A stretch of DNA of 32,480 bases from a virus. How positions within the stretch are numbered: position 1 is the first letter of the stretch; each line of letters begins with the position of its first letter. This document shows positions 17,533 through 26,487 of the stretch, in pieces. The position numbers and the translations under genes were made by a program. The stretch is from the IMG/VR virus record IMGVR_UViG_3300008107_000688, positions 1 to 32,480 of that record. One strand, written 5' to 3'. The notes below the pieces were generated by a model. It was given only the letters and a program-made list of their open reading frames with translations, did not search any database and was not told where the DNA came from.

Positions 17533-18189
17533 ATGGTGGCGTTATTAATTATACTAACAATCAACTCTGTTTCGACACCAGATGGGTACACAAGAATTAA
17601 GACAGACTCATTTGGCGAATACCTTAGAAGCTTATCTCTTAAAAAAGACAATACTGTTTATTTATACAATGGTAAGAGGAAGGAGAATCAAGACGCTCAG
17701 TATGCAGTTCTTGATGTTTCTGTAGGGAATAGAGATCTACAGCAATGTGCAGATGCTGTAATGAGGCTACGAGCCGAGTGGCTGTTTAAGACTGGTCAAT
17801 ACGAAAGAATAGCATTTAAATCGGTGGCTGGTAAGACAATGGCATTAAGACCCCCATATACATATGATAATTTTATAAAACATATGTACAATGTATTCAG
17901 CGTTTGCAACAGTTGGAGTCTTGAAAAGGAGCTGAGGCCCAAAAGATTGCAGGACGTCCAAATAGGGGATGTTCTTATTAAGGGAGGTTTCCCAGGTCAT
18001 GTGGTCATCGTTGTGGATGTAGCAGTAAATAAAAATGGAGATAAGGCATTTATGTTGGCCCAATCGTATATGCCAGCTCAAGATATTCATATATTAAAAG
18101 GAGAGGAAGGCCCTTGGTACTTTGTTAAAGAAGGGACTATTGATACTCCAGAATATACATTCTATTCCAATCAGTTAAAGACTTGGTAG
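17533..18189 (+). CDS. DUF4846-family protein, probably exported
   Basis: A 218-residue protein. The first 16 residues (MVALLIILTINSVSTP) look like a short signal or anchor. The rest matches the Bacteroidota family DUF4846 as I remember it: DGYTRIKTDSFGEYLRSLSL, LDVSVGNRDLQQCADAVMRL, RLRAEWLFK, PGHVVIVVDVAVNKNGDKAF and MLAQSYMPAQDIHIL. The conserved GH and Q-S-Y-M-P-A-Q blocks suggest an enzyme, possibly acting on the cell wall, but no activity is established. Its place after the amidase suggests a lysis or envelope role. The leader AATTTAGCAG before the ATG recurs before the next gene. Confidence 0.82.
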   Translation: MVALLIILTINSVSTPDGYTRIKTDSFGEYLRSLSLKKDNTVYLYNGKRKENQDAQYAVLDVSVGNRDLQQCADAVMRLRAEWLFKTGQYERIAFKSVAGKTMALRPPYTYDNFIKHMYNVFSVCNSWSLEKELRPKRLQDVQIGDVLIKGGFPGHVVIVVDVAVNKNGDKAFMLAQSYMPAQDIHILKGEEGPWYFVKEGTIDTPEYTFYSNQLKTW

Positions 18190-18207
18190 AAAACTAGGTG
18201 GATAAAT

Positions 18208-18226
18208 ACTATCTAAAATAGAGAGT
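18208..18226 (+). promoter_or_regulatory. Operator-like palindrome O6 upstream of the GroES-like gene
   Basis: ACTATCT-AAAAT-AGAGAGT: the best palindrome of the six (one mismatch), 21 bases before the ATG at 18247. GTGGATAA (18198-18205) lies just upstream. Confidence 0.6.
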
Positions 18227-18246
18227 TAATCTTTAATTTAGCAGGT

Positions 18247-18795
18247 ATGCAATCACCTACGAGAATTATCGTACAGATAGATAAGAAGTTTAACGACACG
18301 TCTAAAGGCGGTTTATATATTGACACTACTTACAAACCAGAGTATCATGTAAACATATCTGGTAAAGTAGTGGCGATTCCCAAACGCCTTCCTAAAGATT
18401 TTTCCAGAGAAGGGTATTACCCAACAGTTGAAGTTGGCGACAAGCTATACTTCCACTACCTGGTAGTTCTGGATCCAGACTGCCATCTGTTTGACAACTA
18501 TTATACGGTTGATTACTTCCAAGCTTTAGCTACAGTTAAGCCTGATGGTAAGATCTTTCCTGTAGGGGAGCATATACTTATTGAACCTATGGAAGAGGAG
18601 GTTACACATGATACGTTGATTATCCCCGACCTGGCCAAAAAGGTATCTCTCAATAAGGGTAAGGTTTTCTCATCTAACGATCCATCTATTCCTAATGGGG
18701 CTATTGTAGGATTTGAAGAGCAAGGCAAATTTGAAAATGAAATCGAAGGTCATACCCTATACGTAATGTACAACAACAACATTCTTTATAAGTGA
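18247..18795 (+). CDS. GroES-like co-chaperonin with two Cpn10-type domains
   Basis: A 182-residue protein with two Cpn10-like halves. The first (about 5-95) has RIIVQIDKK, NISGKVVAIPK and VEVGDKLYFHYLV. The second (about 103-182) has VGEHILIEPMEEEV, LIIPDLAKKVSLNKGKV and HTLYVMYNN. Each repeats the GroES layout: initial beta strand, mobile-loop region, G-K-V turn, and V-G-D/Y-x-Y closing strand. Phage GroES analogues (T4 gp31 type) cap host GroEL to fold the major capsid protein. The double-domain form is unusual, and the operator-like palindrome just upstream may control it. Confidence 0.75.
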   Translation: MQSPTRIIVQIDKKFNDTSKGGLYIDTTYKPEYHVNISGKVVAIPKRLPKDFSREGYYPTVEVGDKLYFHYLVVLDPDCHLFDNYYTVDYFQALATVKPDGKIFPVGEHILIEPMEEEVTHDTLIIPDLAKKVSLNKGKVFSSNDPSIPNGAIVGFEEQGKFENEIEGHTLYVMYNNNILYK

Positions 18796-19031
18796 AAAAA
18801 AATAAACAAATAAAGGAGATAGCTGAAATGCTTCCACCTGTTATAGAACAAACCATATCTGGTTTTTACCAGGAGGATGGTAAGGTCTTGCCTAATATTG
18901 TAAGCCATCCTATCAATCATGAAAGGAGATTACGTAAGGCGTATGAAAAGCTGGGTATGGAAGGAATACACCAGTATTTAGATATGATCAAAAAACTACA
19001 GCAAGAAAGAAGAGATGCCTTTGAACGGTGA
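18792..19031 (+). CDS. Hypothetical 79-residue protein
   Basis: GTG start coupled as GTGA to the GroES-like stop. MKKNKQIKEIAEMLPPVIEQ continues to HPINHERRLRKAYEKLGMEG and a coiled end KKLQQERRDAFER. Helical, basic; the region IVSHPINHERRLRKAYEK recurs in small late proteins of Bacteroidota phages in my recollection, without function. The stop lies 17 bases inside the next gene. Confidence 0.6.
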   Translation: MKKNKQIKEIAEMLPPVIEQTISGFYQEDGKVLPNIVSHPINHERRLRKAYEKLGMEGIHQYLDMIKKLQQERRDAFER

Positions 19032-19368
19032 TGCTATCGAATCGTTGTTTGATTATGTGGCTATGTCCAAAGGGTTTACTGTCTCTGCACCTCGTTCAAA
19101 TATGGCGCAATACGATAGAATCATTGACGTCAATAATAAACTGTTTAGGGTTCAGATCAAAGGAAGAAAGGGTGCTGACAAACATGTACTAGTACACCCT
19201 AAAAGAAAACAAGGGAAGTTGGAGTATAAGGATGAAGATTATGATGTGTTGGCGGTATATATCGAAAACAATGACTCATGGTACTTCTACACGGATAAGA
19301 AAAAATCCTTCAAGATTAACACAGATAAATTAGCACTAAACAACTGGGACATATTTGAAACGCTTTAA
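19015..19368 (+). CDS. PD-(D/E)XK endonuclease / resolvase-like protein
   Basis: A 117-residue protein. GDAIESLFDYVAMSKGFTVS (about 5-24) gives the family's N-terminal helix with the conserved E. YDRIIDVNNKLFRVQIKGRK (about 33-52) gives D in the first strand and Q-I-K as the (E/Q)-x-K motif. The later part DVLAVYIENNDSWYFY fits the fold's last strands. This matches the small PD-(D/E)XK endonuclease group related to Holliday-junction resolvases. In a late cluster it could debranch DNA before packaging. The disrupted resolvase at 530-870 is a second, separate member. Confidence 0.78.
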   Translation: MPLNGDAIESLFDYVAMSKGFTVSAPRSNMAQYDRIIDVNNKLFRVQIKGRKGADKHVLVHPKRKQGKLEYKDEDYDVLAVYIENNDSWYFYTDKKKSFKINTDKLALNNWDIFETL

Positions 19369-19624
19369 AGTCATATACAAGAATCTAAAGAAAGCCTGGG
19401 GATATGCAGACTTAGGCATGAACCATGTAGTCATGGATAAACAACTTCACGGGAAAAAACATCTCGAGATACTCATCCATGAAATGACTCATCTATGTAT
19501 GCCAGATGCCACCGAGGAAGAGGTTGAAAGAATATCCATTCTAATGACCAATACTCTATGGCAACAAAAGTACCGCAGGGTTGATGACCGAAATATTTTA
19601 CCACTACAAGACGGATCCAAATGA
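19355..19624 (+). CDS. HExxH zinc-metalloprotease-like protein
   Basis: An 89-residue protein from TTG 19355. The stretch HLEILIHEMTHLCMPDATEE (about 35-54) contains H-E-M-T-H, the zinc-binding signature of zincins, within a helix; VERISILMTNTLWQQ follows. It resembles small SprT- or IrrE-like metallopeptidase cores and similar phage proteins near terminase genes. A capsid-maturation or anti-repressor protease are possible roles; neither is shown. It overlaps both neighbours (14 and 4 bases). TTG is the only start giving the whole domain. Confidence 0.7.
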   Translation: MKRFKVIYKNLKKAWGYADLGMNHVVMDKQLHGKKHLEILIHEMTHLCMPDATEEEVERISILMTNTLWQQKYRRVDDRNILPLQDGSK

Positions 19625-19854
19625 GTGAAAGATTTAATATAGTCCCAATGGTGTATGCAGAAGATGGAGACCTGTACACATCCGAACTTAGACTTCTTCT
19701 CTTCCAGGTAGAAGGCTATGCACCAACTTCAATTCCATTTAATGACGAAGACGGCATACCAGCTGAGGCTGAAGCCACTAAGGTCTTTATGAAGAGTGGA
19801 TGTGAGTATGATATACTCATGCCTATTACGGATTTTGATCAACTCTTCAAGTAA
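19621..19854 (+). CDS. Hypothetical acidic 77-residue protein
   Basis: MSERFNIVPMVYAEDGDLYT, then RLLLFQVEGYAPTSIPFNDE and the end PITDFDQLFK. Acidic and strand-rich. Coupled to the metalloprotease-like gene by an ATGA overlap. No family recognised. Confidence 0.6.
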   Translation: MSERFNIVPMVYAEDGDLYTSELRLLLFQVEGYAPTSIPFNDEDGIPAEAEATKVFMKSGCEYDILMPITDFDQLFK

Positions 19855-19921
19855 ATCCACCCCCTGTTTTTCAACGACTTCCCACTGGTACGAAAGAACT
19901 TTGCAAGGTAATCCGTACCAA

Positions 19922-20512
19922 ATGATCCCAAACGAAGAGTTCTCAAGAATGGAGTTTAATCCCTTGATTAAGGGTAAGCTACTGGATAAACATCCAAAGC
20001 TAAAGTCTATTCTAAAAGAAGGTGATGATCGTATGATTAGGTATATCCTTTTGATGTACGATCAACATTCTCCACTACGTCACCACTACCCAGACCTTTT
20101 CAAGAGAAAGCAGTTTGCTGCAGATCTTGCCGGATATGATCTCGATAAAGAAGATGTCGTATCCGTGTATGAGTTTAGGATAAAGGTAGAGGATGGGTAT
20201 GAGCCATATGAGGAGTTGATTGAGTTGACTATGAAGTATCTGAAATATCAGAACAACATGGTGTGGCAGATGATCGTGAGTAATGAGCAGGCGTTCTATG
20301 AATACAATAGAAGAGTAATGATGCCTGTAGATGGAGCCAAGGATAAAGATATACTCCAGGCGGTAGAGATTAAGACTAAGATCATGGCGGCAATGGATGA
20401 TATATTCCAGAGGCTGCAGAAGTATAAAAGAGAATTGACAGGTGGAGATGAAAAGCTAGAGGATGTGGTGGTGAAAAAAAGATTAACCCCCGAAAGTTTA
20501 GCTAAGAGGTAA
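19922..20512 (+). CDS. Probable small terminase subunit or terminase-associated protein
   Basis: Start taken at ATG 19922 (MIPNEEFSRMEFNPLIKGKL); the frame is open further upstream but that part is a shadow of the previous gene. 196 residues, almost all helical: HPKLKSILKEGDDRMIRYIL, YEELIELTMKYLKYQNNMVW, then a coiled-coil-like IFQRLQKYKRELTGGDEKLE. Position directly before the large terminase, with stop and start sharing TAATG at 20510-20514, points to the DNA-recognition subunit, but no HTH is obvious. The assignment is mainly positional. Confidence 0.55.
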   Translation: MIPNEEFSRMEFNPLIKGKLLDKHPKLKSILKEGDDRMIRYILLMYDQHSPLRHHYPDLFKRKQFAADLAGYDLDKEDVVSVYEFRIKVEDGYEPYEELIELTMKYLKYQNNMVWQMIVSNEQAFYEYNRRVMMPVDGAKDKDILQAVEIKTKIMAAMDDIFQRLQKYKRELTGGDEKLEDVVVKKRLTPESLAKR

Positions 20513-22512
20513 TGTATAATAAGGTAGAAGAAGGTACGCTTGAGGTTGTAAATGGGATTGAGTGTTGGATCCCGCCTGTTGGTTACGGTGTAGATCGTAT
20601 TACTGGCGAGTTGGTACGTGTAGGTGTGTATGAGAGAAGTCCTAAAAAGTCTGAGCAAAAGTGGGAGAGAATAGATCTACCAAGAGATTATGAAAAGAAA
20701 CGAGCTAAGGAGCAGGCTCGACAAAAAGATGATCCAGAGTTCTTTGACCCCGAACTGGAATCCATTCGTGAGAAACATTGGATGTATAGACGATGTGGAT
20801 TTTGGTTCAAAAATAATGGAGTACCTACTTACATCACAGGTACGCACTGGTATTATTTAAACTGGTGTGTAACCAATATCGGGTATATGGACTACAGGAA
20901 TACAGACAGAAAAATATTCTACTGTTTGGCTTCCGTAGAGAATGACCCCCGAGCTGGCGGACTGGTGTATGTATCGAGACGAAGAGGTGGTAAGACGTAT
21001 ATCGCAGGAGCCTGGTTGTTAGATCGGGTGAGTTTAGGATTAGATAAGATTGGCGGGATACAGAGTAAGACAGATGAGGACGCTAAGGTGGTATTTAATA
21101 AAACCATAGTAAACTATTTTGTCAACCTTCCTCACTTCTTTAAACCTATTTACGATACATCACAAGGTCTTCGTCCAAAGAAAGAGTTGAGGTTCTTTAA
21201 ACCAACCATCAAAGGTAAAAATGCAGATGACATGCTGCATGGTGATGAGCTAAGAAGTACTATAAACTTCGGATCTAGTGAACCATTTGCTTATGACGGA
21301 AATGCTCTGTATGGATACATACTGGATGAATTTGGTAAGCCACAACGTGCTAATGTTTGGGATACCTGGAACATCGTTCGATACTGTATGGATCAGGATG
21401 GTAGATGGGTAGGAAAGGCTTTTGTTACATCAACCATTGAAGATATAGATGTAACGGGCCAGGGCCCCAAAGACATATGGATCAACTCAGATCAGGGCAA
21501 GCGTGATGGTAACGGTAGAACAACTTCTGGATTATATAGACTATTCTTTGGCGCACATGAGTCAACATTCTTTGATGAGTTCGGAAATGAAATGGTTGAA
21601 AGAGGTCTTGAGTATTACAACAATATGCGTAAGGCATATGCACATGATACTCGCCAATTAAGTTCAATCATCAGAAAGAATCCGTTTACAATCGAAGAGG
21701 CTTTCAGAGTAGATGGCGACAAGTGTTTGTATGATGCCATGAAGTTGAATGAGAGGCTGGATCGATTAACCTGGAAGGAGAACCTAACAACAAGAGGAAA
21801 TTTTGTATGGGAGGGTGGCGTAAGAGATTCCAGAATAGTGTGGGAACCAGCAGATAATGGTAAGTGGGAGGTTGCTACCATGTTTGATAAAACAGAAGAA
21901 ACAAATAAAGTTAGTAAACGTGGAGATCTGTTCTACCCAAACAACACCAGGTTTGTGATGGGAGTTGACCCGATAGATCATAACACTACTGAAGATGGTA
22001 GAAGATCTAACGGTGCAGCACTGGTACTACAGAAGTATAGTCCATTAGATAGCAGTCCTTATAATAACGCCTTCATCTGTAAGTACAAACACAGACCAGA
22101 TTCAGTAGCAGTATTCTATGAGGATATGATAAAAATGGCGGTGTTCTATGGGTGTAGTGTTTTGTTTGAGAATAACAAAATTGGATTGCTCAGGTATTTT
22201 GAAGATCGGGGGTATGGTAACTTTTTAATATGGCTACCAGATAGACAACAACCTGGTATTGCCGCTTCACCAAAGACACATCAATACATCGCTGAGTTGA
22301 CAGAGACGTATATAAACGATAATCACGAACGAGTATTTTTTAAAGACTTGATTCAAGAGTGGTTGGAGTTTGACTTAAACAACACAACAAAATTTGACGT
22401 TGCGATGAGTGCTGGATACACACTGATTGCAGATCAATATAAAGTAGCAAAGAAAGAAAAGGAAGTAGTAGCAGACGTAGGGGGATTCTTTAAGACATAT
22501 AAGGTAGGATAA
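20512..22512 (+). CDS. terL: Terminase large subunit
   Basis: A 666-residue packaging ATPase/nuclease. Upstream of the motor are YRRCGFWFKNNGVPTYITG and THWYYLNW, typical of crAss-like and related Bacteroidota phage terminases. Walker A is SRRRGGKT (155-162), Walker B YILDEFG (about 269-275), and the coupling motif is probably VTSTIED. The RNase-H-like nuclease shows VMGVDPID (about 480), LFENNK (about 540) and DVAMS (about 628), supplying the three acidic residues. It cuts concatemers and pumps DNA through the portal encoded next. Complete length for the family. Confidence 0.93.
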   Translation: MYNKVEEGTLEVVNGIECWIPPVGYGVDRITGELVRVGVYERSPKKSEQKWERIDLPRDYEKKRAKEQARQKDDPEFFDPELESIREKHWMYRRCGFWFKNNGVPTYITGTHWYYLNWCVTNIGYMDYRNTDRKIFYCLASVENDPRAGGLVYVSRRRGGKTYIAGAWLLDRVSLGLDKIGGIQSKTDEDAKVVFNKTIVNYFVNLPHFFKPIYDTSQGLRPKKELRFFKPTIKGKNADDMLHGDELRSTINFGSSEPFAYDGNALYGYILDEFGKPQRANVWDTWNIVRYCMDQDGRWVGKAFVTSTIEDIDVTGQGPKDIWINSDQGKRDGNGRTTSGLYRLFFGAHESTFFDEFGNEMVERGLEYYNNMRKAYAHDTRQLSSIIRKNPFTIEEAFRVDGDKCLYDAMKLNERLDRLTWKENLTTRGNFVWEGGVRDSRIVWEPADNGKWEVATMFDKTEETNKVSKRGDLFYPNNTRFVMGVDPIDHNTTEDGRRSNGAALVLQKYSPLDSSPYNNAFICKYKHRPDSVAVFYEDMIKMAVFYGCSVLFENNKIGLLRYFEDRGYGNFLIWLPDRQQPGIAASPKTHQYIAELTETYINDNHERVFFKDLIQEWLEFDLNNTTKFDVAMSAGYTLIADQYKVAKKEKEVVADVGGFFKTYKVG

Positions 22513-22532
22513 AATAAAACAAACAGTTCGAG

Positions 22533-24938
22533 ATGAACGGAAACTTTCCATCCCATTTGATCAGCCCAGCCGATAAAGGCAAGGACTGGATTATGCAATA
22601 TTGTAAAGCTGCTTGGGACAGCTTTGAGACCGATAACCCAAGAAACATTTTCTACCACGCCAGGTATCGGTACGAAGTAATTAAATCATATGCTTTAGGG
22701 AACCAGTCAATCAGTAAGTATCGCCCATTGTTGGGTGTAGATGAAGAATCTAAGGAAGATTGGTTAGCGATAGACTGGAGCGTTATACCAATTGTTCCAA
22801 AGTTTAGACGTATTGCACTTGGTAAACTAAACAAGATAGGATATAATATAACAGCTACTCCAATAGATGCACTAGCTAATGATGAGGTAGAGGATTACTT
22901 CGCAGGGGTTAAGGCTAAGTTACTGATGCGTGAGCAAGCCATGAAGGTGGATCCATCTCTTTTGGAAGATCCTATACTTCAGCTGGAACAAGGAGAGGCT
23001 AAGGATATAGAGGAGTTAGAGATCCAGATGAATTACACCTTTAAGCACAACATGGCTATCGAGGCTGAGCAGGCCATTACACTAGTGCTTGAGCAGAACC
23101 AGGTAGAGAAACTTAGAGAGCAAATCAAGGAAGACATATTTGATTATGGTGTTGGTGGATATAAAGAATATATAGATTCTAATGGAGCTATTAAGATCCG
23201 CAACATTAATCCAAGGAATATAATTATTAATCAGTGTAAGAATAAAGATTTCAGTGACGCACAGTATGTAGGTGAAGTTATTGAAATGACTATTGCTGAT
23301 TTAAAACAAATGGCGGGTAATCAATTCACCGAAGAGGAATATGAAGATATCGCCAGAAATGTAATAGGTCGTTGGGGTAATCCTAAAGAATGGCCAACTT
23401 CTTTATCAGTTTATAATAAGGGTTATGATAAGTTCAGGCTTCGTCTACTTGACATGGAGTTCTTCTCCGTTAATGAAATGGTTTTCGAACAACGGATTGA
23501 CAGACGTGGAAACAAAATATACGCTCGTGCCAGATACGAAGACCGCAACAAAAGAAAAGATAAATTTGAGCGTGTCGCCTATAAGGTAGTATATAAGGGT
23601 AAATGGATCTTAGGAACCAATTACATATTTGACTACGGACTAGCTACAAACATGAAGCGAGCCAAGTCAAGCTTGATGGACACTACAATGTCTTATCATA
23701 TATACGCTCCTGAGTTTTGGGATATGAGAGCGTATGGAATCATGGAACAGTTGATTCCAATAGCTGATGCTATTCAAATTGCATGGTATCGTTTACAGAA
23801 TGCTATCAACCAGGCTAGACCAAAAGGTATCATGATTGAGCTTGGAGCTCTTGAAGATATCCCATTGGGTGCTGGCGGTAAGAAGATGACGCCAATGAAA
23901 GTAATTGACCTGTATAATAAGACAGGTACGTTAGTATATCGTAAGGCAGATCAGCAGGGAAGAATGACTAACTATAAACCAATCGAAGAATTAGAAAATG
24001 GATTGGGAAGAGATGTGATGACTTACTATCAGATCATCCAGAATCATATTCAGATGTTAAGAGACATTACGGGTATGAATGAGATGACCGATGGTTCTAC
24101 ACCAGATCCAAGAACACTAACTACAGTTGCTAAGCTTGCATACGAAGGAACTAACAATGCTCTTGCTCATATCATTGGCGGTGAAAAGAAATTGCTAGAA
24201 TCACTATCTAACGCCATTGTGTTAAGAATTCAGGATGTGGCCGAGGTCGGGGGAGTAAAGGGTTACGTAAGATCACTCGGATCAAATACAATGAAGTTCT
24301 TCCAGACTAGCCCTAACCTGGCTCTATATGAGTTTGGAATATTCATTGAAGATAAACCAACAGATGATCAAAGAGCTATGCTCCTGCAGCAGGTACAAGC
24401 TGGTCAAGCTGGTGGCATGTTGGATATTGAAGATGCAATTGTAATTCAGAATACAGATAACCTAAAGGTTGCTCAGCAGATTCTTGCGTACAAGATAAAG
24501 AAGCGTAGAGAACAAGCACAACAAGATGCTATGCAGCAACAGCAGATGAATGGTCAGATACAAATGCAATCTGCCCAGGCAGCTGAACAGGCTAAGCAAC
24601 AAACGCTTCAGCTGGAAGCTCAGGTTAAATCTCAGCTCATCCAGGTAGAAAAAGAAATGGATGCCAAGCTTCTAGAGATGAAGTACCAGTATGAATTGAT
24701 GTTAGAAGAACTGCGCCAAACTGGTAAGATTAAATCTAAGAAGATTGAGAACCGTGGTAAGAAATCTGTGCAAAAGATTAAGAATGGAATGCCAGATGAT
24801 GAGCCAGAAGAAGATGAGGAATTGTATGCTAAGGTAGCTCCACAAGAGCAAAAGATGGAAGATGGAATTGAACAGCAATATACCGAGCTTCAAGGCGAAG
24901 GTGAAGAGGGAATGGCTAACGAAGAGATCGAGTCCTGA
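22533..24938 (+). CDS. Portal protein with coiled-coil, Gln-rich C-terminus
   Basis: An 801-residue protein directly after the large terminase. The central part has KFRRIALGKLNKIGYNITAT, MDTTMSYHIYAPEFWDMRAY and LIPIADAIQIAWYRLQNAIN, consistent with the wing and stem of Bacteroidota phage portals; GMNEMTDGSTPDPRTLTTVA is a characteristic loop. From about residue 655 the sequence becomes Gln/Ala-rich and coiled (QQDAMQQQQMNGQIQMQSAQ, then LEAQVKSQLIQVEKEMDAKL) and ends in an acidic tail, like barrel-extended portals. It forms the dodecameric DNA gate. Family call from order and sequence style. Confidence 0.88.
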   Translation: MNGNFPSHLISPADKGKDWIMQYCKAAWDSFETDNPRNIFYHARYRYEVIKSYALGNQSISKYRPLLGVDEESKEDWLAIDWSVIPIVPKFRRIALGKLNKIGYNITATPIDALANDEVEDYFAGVKAKLLMREQAMKVDPSLLEDPILQLEQGEAKDIEELEIQMNYTFKHNMAIEAEQAITLVLEQNQVEKLREQIKEDIFDYGVGGYKEYIDSNGAIKIRNINPRNIIINQCKNKDFSDAQYVGEVIEMTIADLKQMAGNQFTEEEYEDIARNVIGRWGNPKEWPTSLSVYNKGYDKFRLRLLDMEFFSVNEMVFEQRIDRRGNKIYARARYEDRNKRKDKFERVAYKVVYKGKWILGTNYIFDYGLATNMKRAKSSLMDTTMSYHIYAPEFWDMRAYGIMEQLIPIADAIQIAWYRLQNAINQARPKGIMIELGALEDIPLGAGGKKMTPMKVIDLYNKTGTLVYRKADQQGRMTNYKPIEELENGLGRDVMTYYQIIQNHIQMLRDITGMNEMTDGSTPDPRTLTTVAKLAYEGTNNALAHIIGGEKKLLESLSNAIVLRIQDVAEVGGVKGYVRSLGSNTMKFFQTSPNLALYEFGIFIEDKPTDDQRAMLLQQVQAGQAGGMLDIEDAIVIQNTDNLKVAQQILAYKIKKRREQAQQDAMQQQQMNGQIQMQSAQAAEQAKQQTLQLEAQVKSQLIQVEKEMDAKLLEMKYQYELMLEELRQTGKIKSKKIENRGKKSVQKIKNGMPDDEPEEDEELYAKVAPQEQKMEDGIEQQYTELQGEGEEGMANEEIES

Positions 24939-25470
24939 TTTCGATGATTGTTATGTGTTTGGGGTGCAGTCAGTTTCTGGCAGCATCCTAACCTTTCATA
25001 TCATGACTGATTATGGAATGTTAAGGAGCCGTGTTCCTATTTCTGAGATCTACTTAAAACAACCCACTAACGATGTTGAAAGACATTATAAGCAGCTATG
25101 GGATTGCTTCGGTGAAGATGTGGCTGTAACTAGATATAGTTATCTGGATGGTAAAAGATGTGAGGTGGTATTAAGGGATGGATCAAAGGTATGGGCTACG
25201 TATATGTTTACTGTTGACTGGTGGAATAACCCATATTCAGAAGAACCTAGTGACTATAAATGTGGCCATGTACTGGCGGCAGATGATGGCTATCTCTTGT
25301 GTCAACCTAATAACAGAATTTTCTGGCGGGATTCAAATTGGATAACCAAAGACTTTCCAATACCGCCAAAAGAATTTAAGGTAGATGATGAGTTCATAAG
25401 TGTGGAAAGTACTTCAGATCGTTGGGTGAGTGAAGACTCTGACTGCTTCTACTATAATATCACCCCCTAA
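24901..25470 (+). CDS. Hypothetical protein between portal and scaffold
   Basis: The frame opens at ATG 24862, but GTG 24901 (VKREWLTKRSSPDFDDCYVF) reduces overlap with the portal to 38 bases, so it is preferred; the start is uncertain. About 190 residues, strand-rich: GSILTFHIMTDYGMLRSRVP, RCEVVLRDGSKVWATYMFTV and a C-terminal ISVESTSDRWVSEDSDCFYY. Several small beta repeats are suggested. Possibly a minor head or connector protein; no family recognised. A perfect DnaA box TTATCCACA lies 11 bases past its stop (25481-25489). Confidence 0.6.
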   Translation: MKREWLTKRSSPDFDDCYVFGVQSVSGSILTFHIMTDYGMLRSRVPISEIYLKQPTNDVERHYKQLWDCFGEDVAVTRYSYLDGKRCEVVLRDGSKVWATYMFTVDWWNNPYSEEPSDYKCGHVLAADDGYLLCQPNNRIFWRDSNWITKDFPIPPKEFKVDDEFISVESTSDRWVSEDSDCFYYNITP

Positions 25471-25480
25471 ATTCCATTGT

Positions 25481-25489
25481 TTATCCACA
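25481..25489 (+). promoter_or_regulatory. Perfect DnaA-box sequence
   Basis: TTATCCACA, the consensus DnaA 9-mer, in the short gap before the scaffold gene. A single site in a late operon may be chance, but four related TTATCCAC 8-mers sit in other gaps of the window. Confidence 0.4.
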
Positions 25490-25527
25490 TATAGTAAAAA
25501 ACTTTGCACGATCAAACAACATACTCT

Positions 25528-26487
25528 ATGGAAGATTTTGATTTCTCAAATGCCACGGCAGATGATTTTAAGATGCCTGGCGAAATTTCTGAGCCAGTAG
25601 TAGATACTACTAGTACAGAAGAAACTTCGGTTGCTGAAAGTACTCCTGAGCCAGCTCAAGAGGTAGCTCCACAGCCGGAACTCTCTAAAACAGAGACTAA
25701 AACTGCAGACCCAGTATATAATTTCAAAGATGATTTTATTAAGGGTGTTGTAGAGTTCTATGAAAAGACTGGTGATATCACACCGTATCTGCAAGCCAAG
25801 ACGGTTGACTTCAGCTCGATGTCTGACGAAGAGATCATGAGACGTGAACTTCGTGAACAATACAGCGAGTTGTCTGATAAAGCTTTTGATAAGCTGTTCA
25901 GGCAAGAAGTAATCGACAAGTACAAACTAGATGCTGACGAATGGGGAGAGGATGAAGCTGAATACGGCAGAGAATTGCTGAAGATTCAAGCTGCCAAATC
26001 CCGTGAGAAGTTTCTAGACTGGCAACGCAACTTCCAGGCCCCGGAACCTGAGCAAGTTGAAGACAACACACAAGAGTTGTTACAGCAGTTCGAAGAGAGT
26101 GTACGCAACAACGAGATTACTCGTCAGATTCTGGATGCTAAAAAAATCAGCATTCAATCTGGAGATGATTCCTTTCAATTCGAAGTGCCTAATGCAGATG
26201 CGATGGTTGATATGACTATTGATAATGACAAGTTCTTTGGCCAATTCGCAACTGAACCAGGTAAACTAGACTATAACAAGTGGTATAAGACCGTGGCCTA
26301 TAGTCAGAATCCAGAGTTATTCGAGAAAGCCTTGATCAACTATGGTAAAACCTTGGGAAGAAGTGAAGTGACAAAGGAGCTTAAAAACCCAAGTACAGCT
26401 CCAGTGGGTGATGTGCCTACAGAAGGTTCGGGGGATTTTAAAACCGGGCTTTTGCAGGCATTCGCAAACAGGGGCATTTCAAAGTAA
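25528..26487 (+). CDS. Capsid scaffolding-like protein
   Basis: Start taken at ATG 25528 (MEDFDFSNATADDFKMPGEI); an upstream TTG is less likely. 319 residues, strongly acidic, with a low-complexity Glu/Pro/Ser/Thr N-terminal region (about 20-70), then helices such as EEIMRRELREQYSELSDKAF and KLFRQEVIDKYKLDADEWGE. Position between portal and major capsid protein plus charge and helical content fit a scaffold that templates procapsid assembly and leaves before DNA packaging. One TCGGGGG lies in codons near the end (26428). Confidence 0.75.
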   Translation: MEDFDFSNATADDFKMPGEISEPVVDTTSTEETSVAESTPEPAQEVAPQPELSKTETKTADPVYNFKDDFIKGVVEFYEKTGDITPYLQAKTVDFSSMSDEEIMRRELREQYSELSDKAFDKLFRQEVIDKYKLDADEWGEDEAEYGRELLKIQAAKSREKFLDWQRNFQAPEPEQVEDNTQELLQQFEESVRNNEITRQILDAKKISIQSGDDSFQFEVPNADAMVDMTIDNDKFFGQFATEPGKLDYNKWYKTVAYSQNPELFEKALINYGKTLGRSEVTKELKNPSTAPVGDVPTEGSGDFKTGLLQAFANRGISK

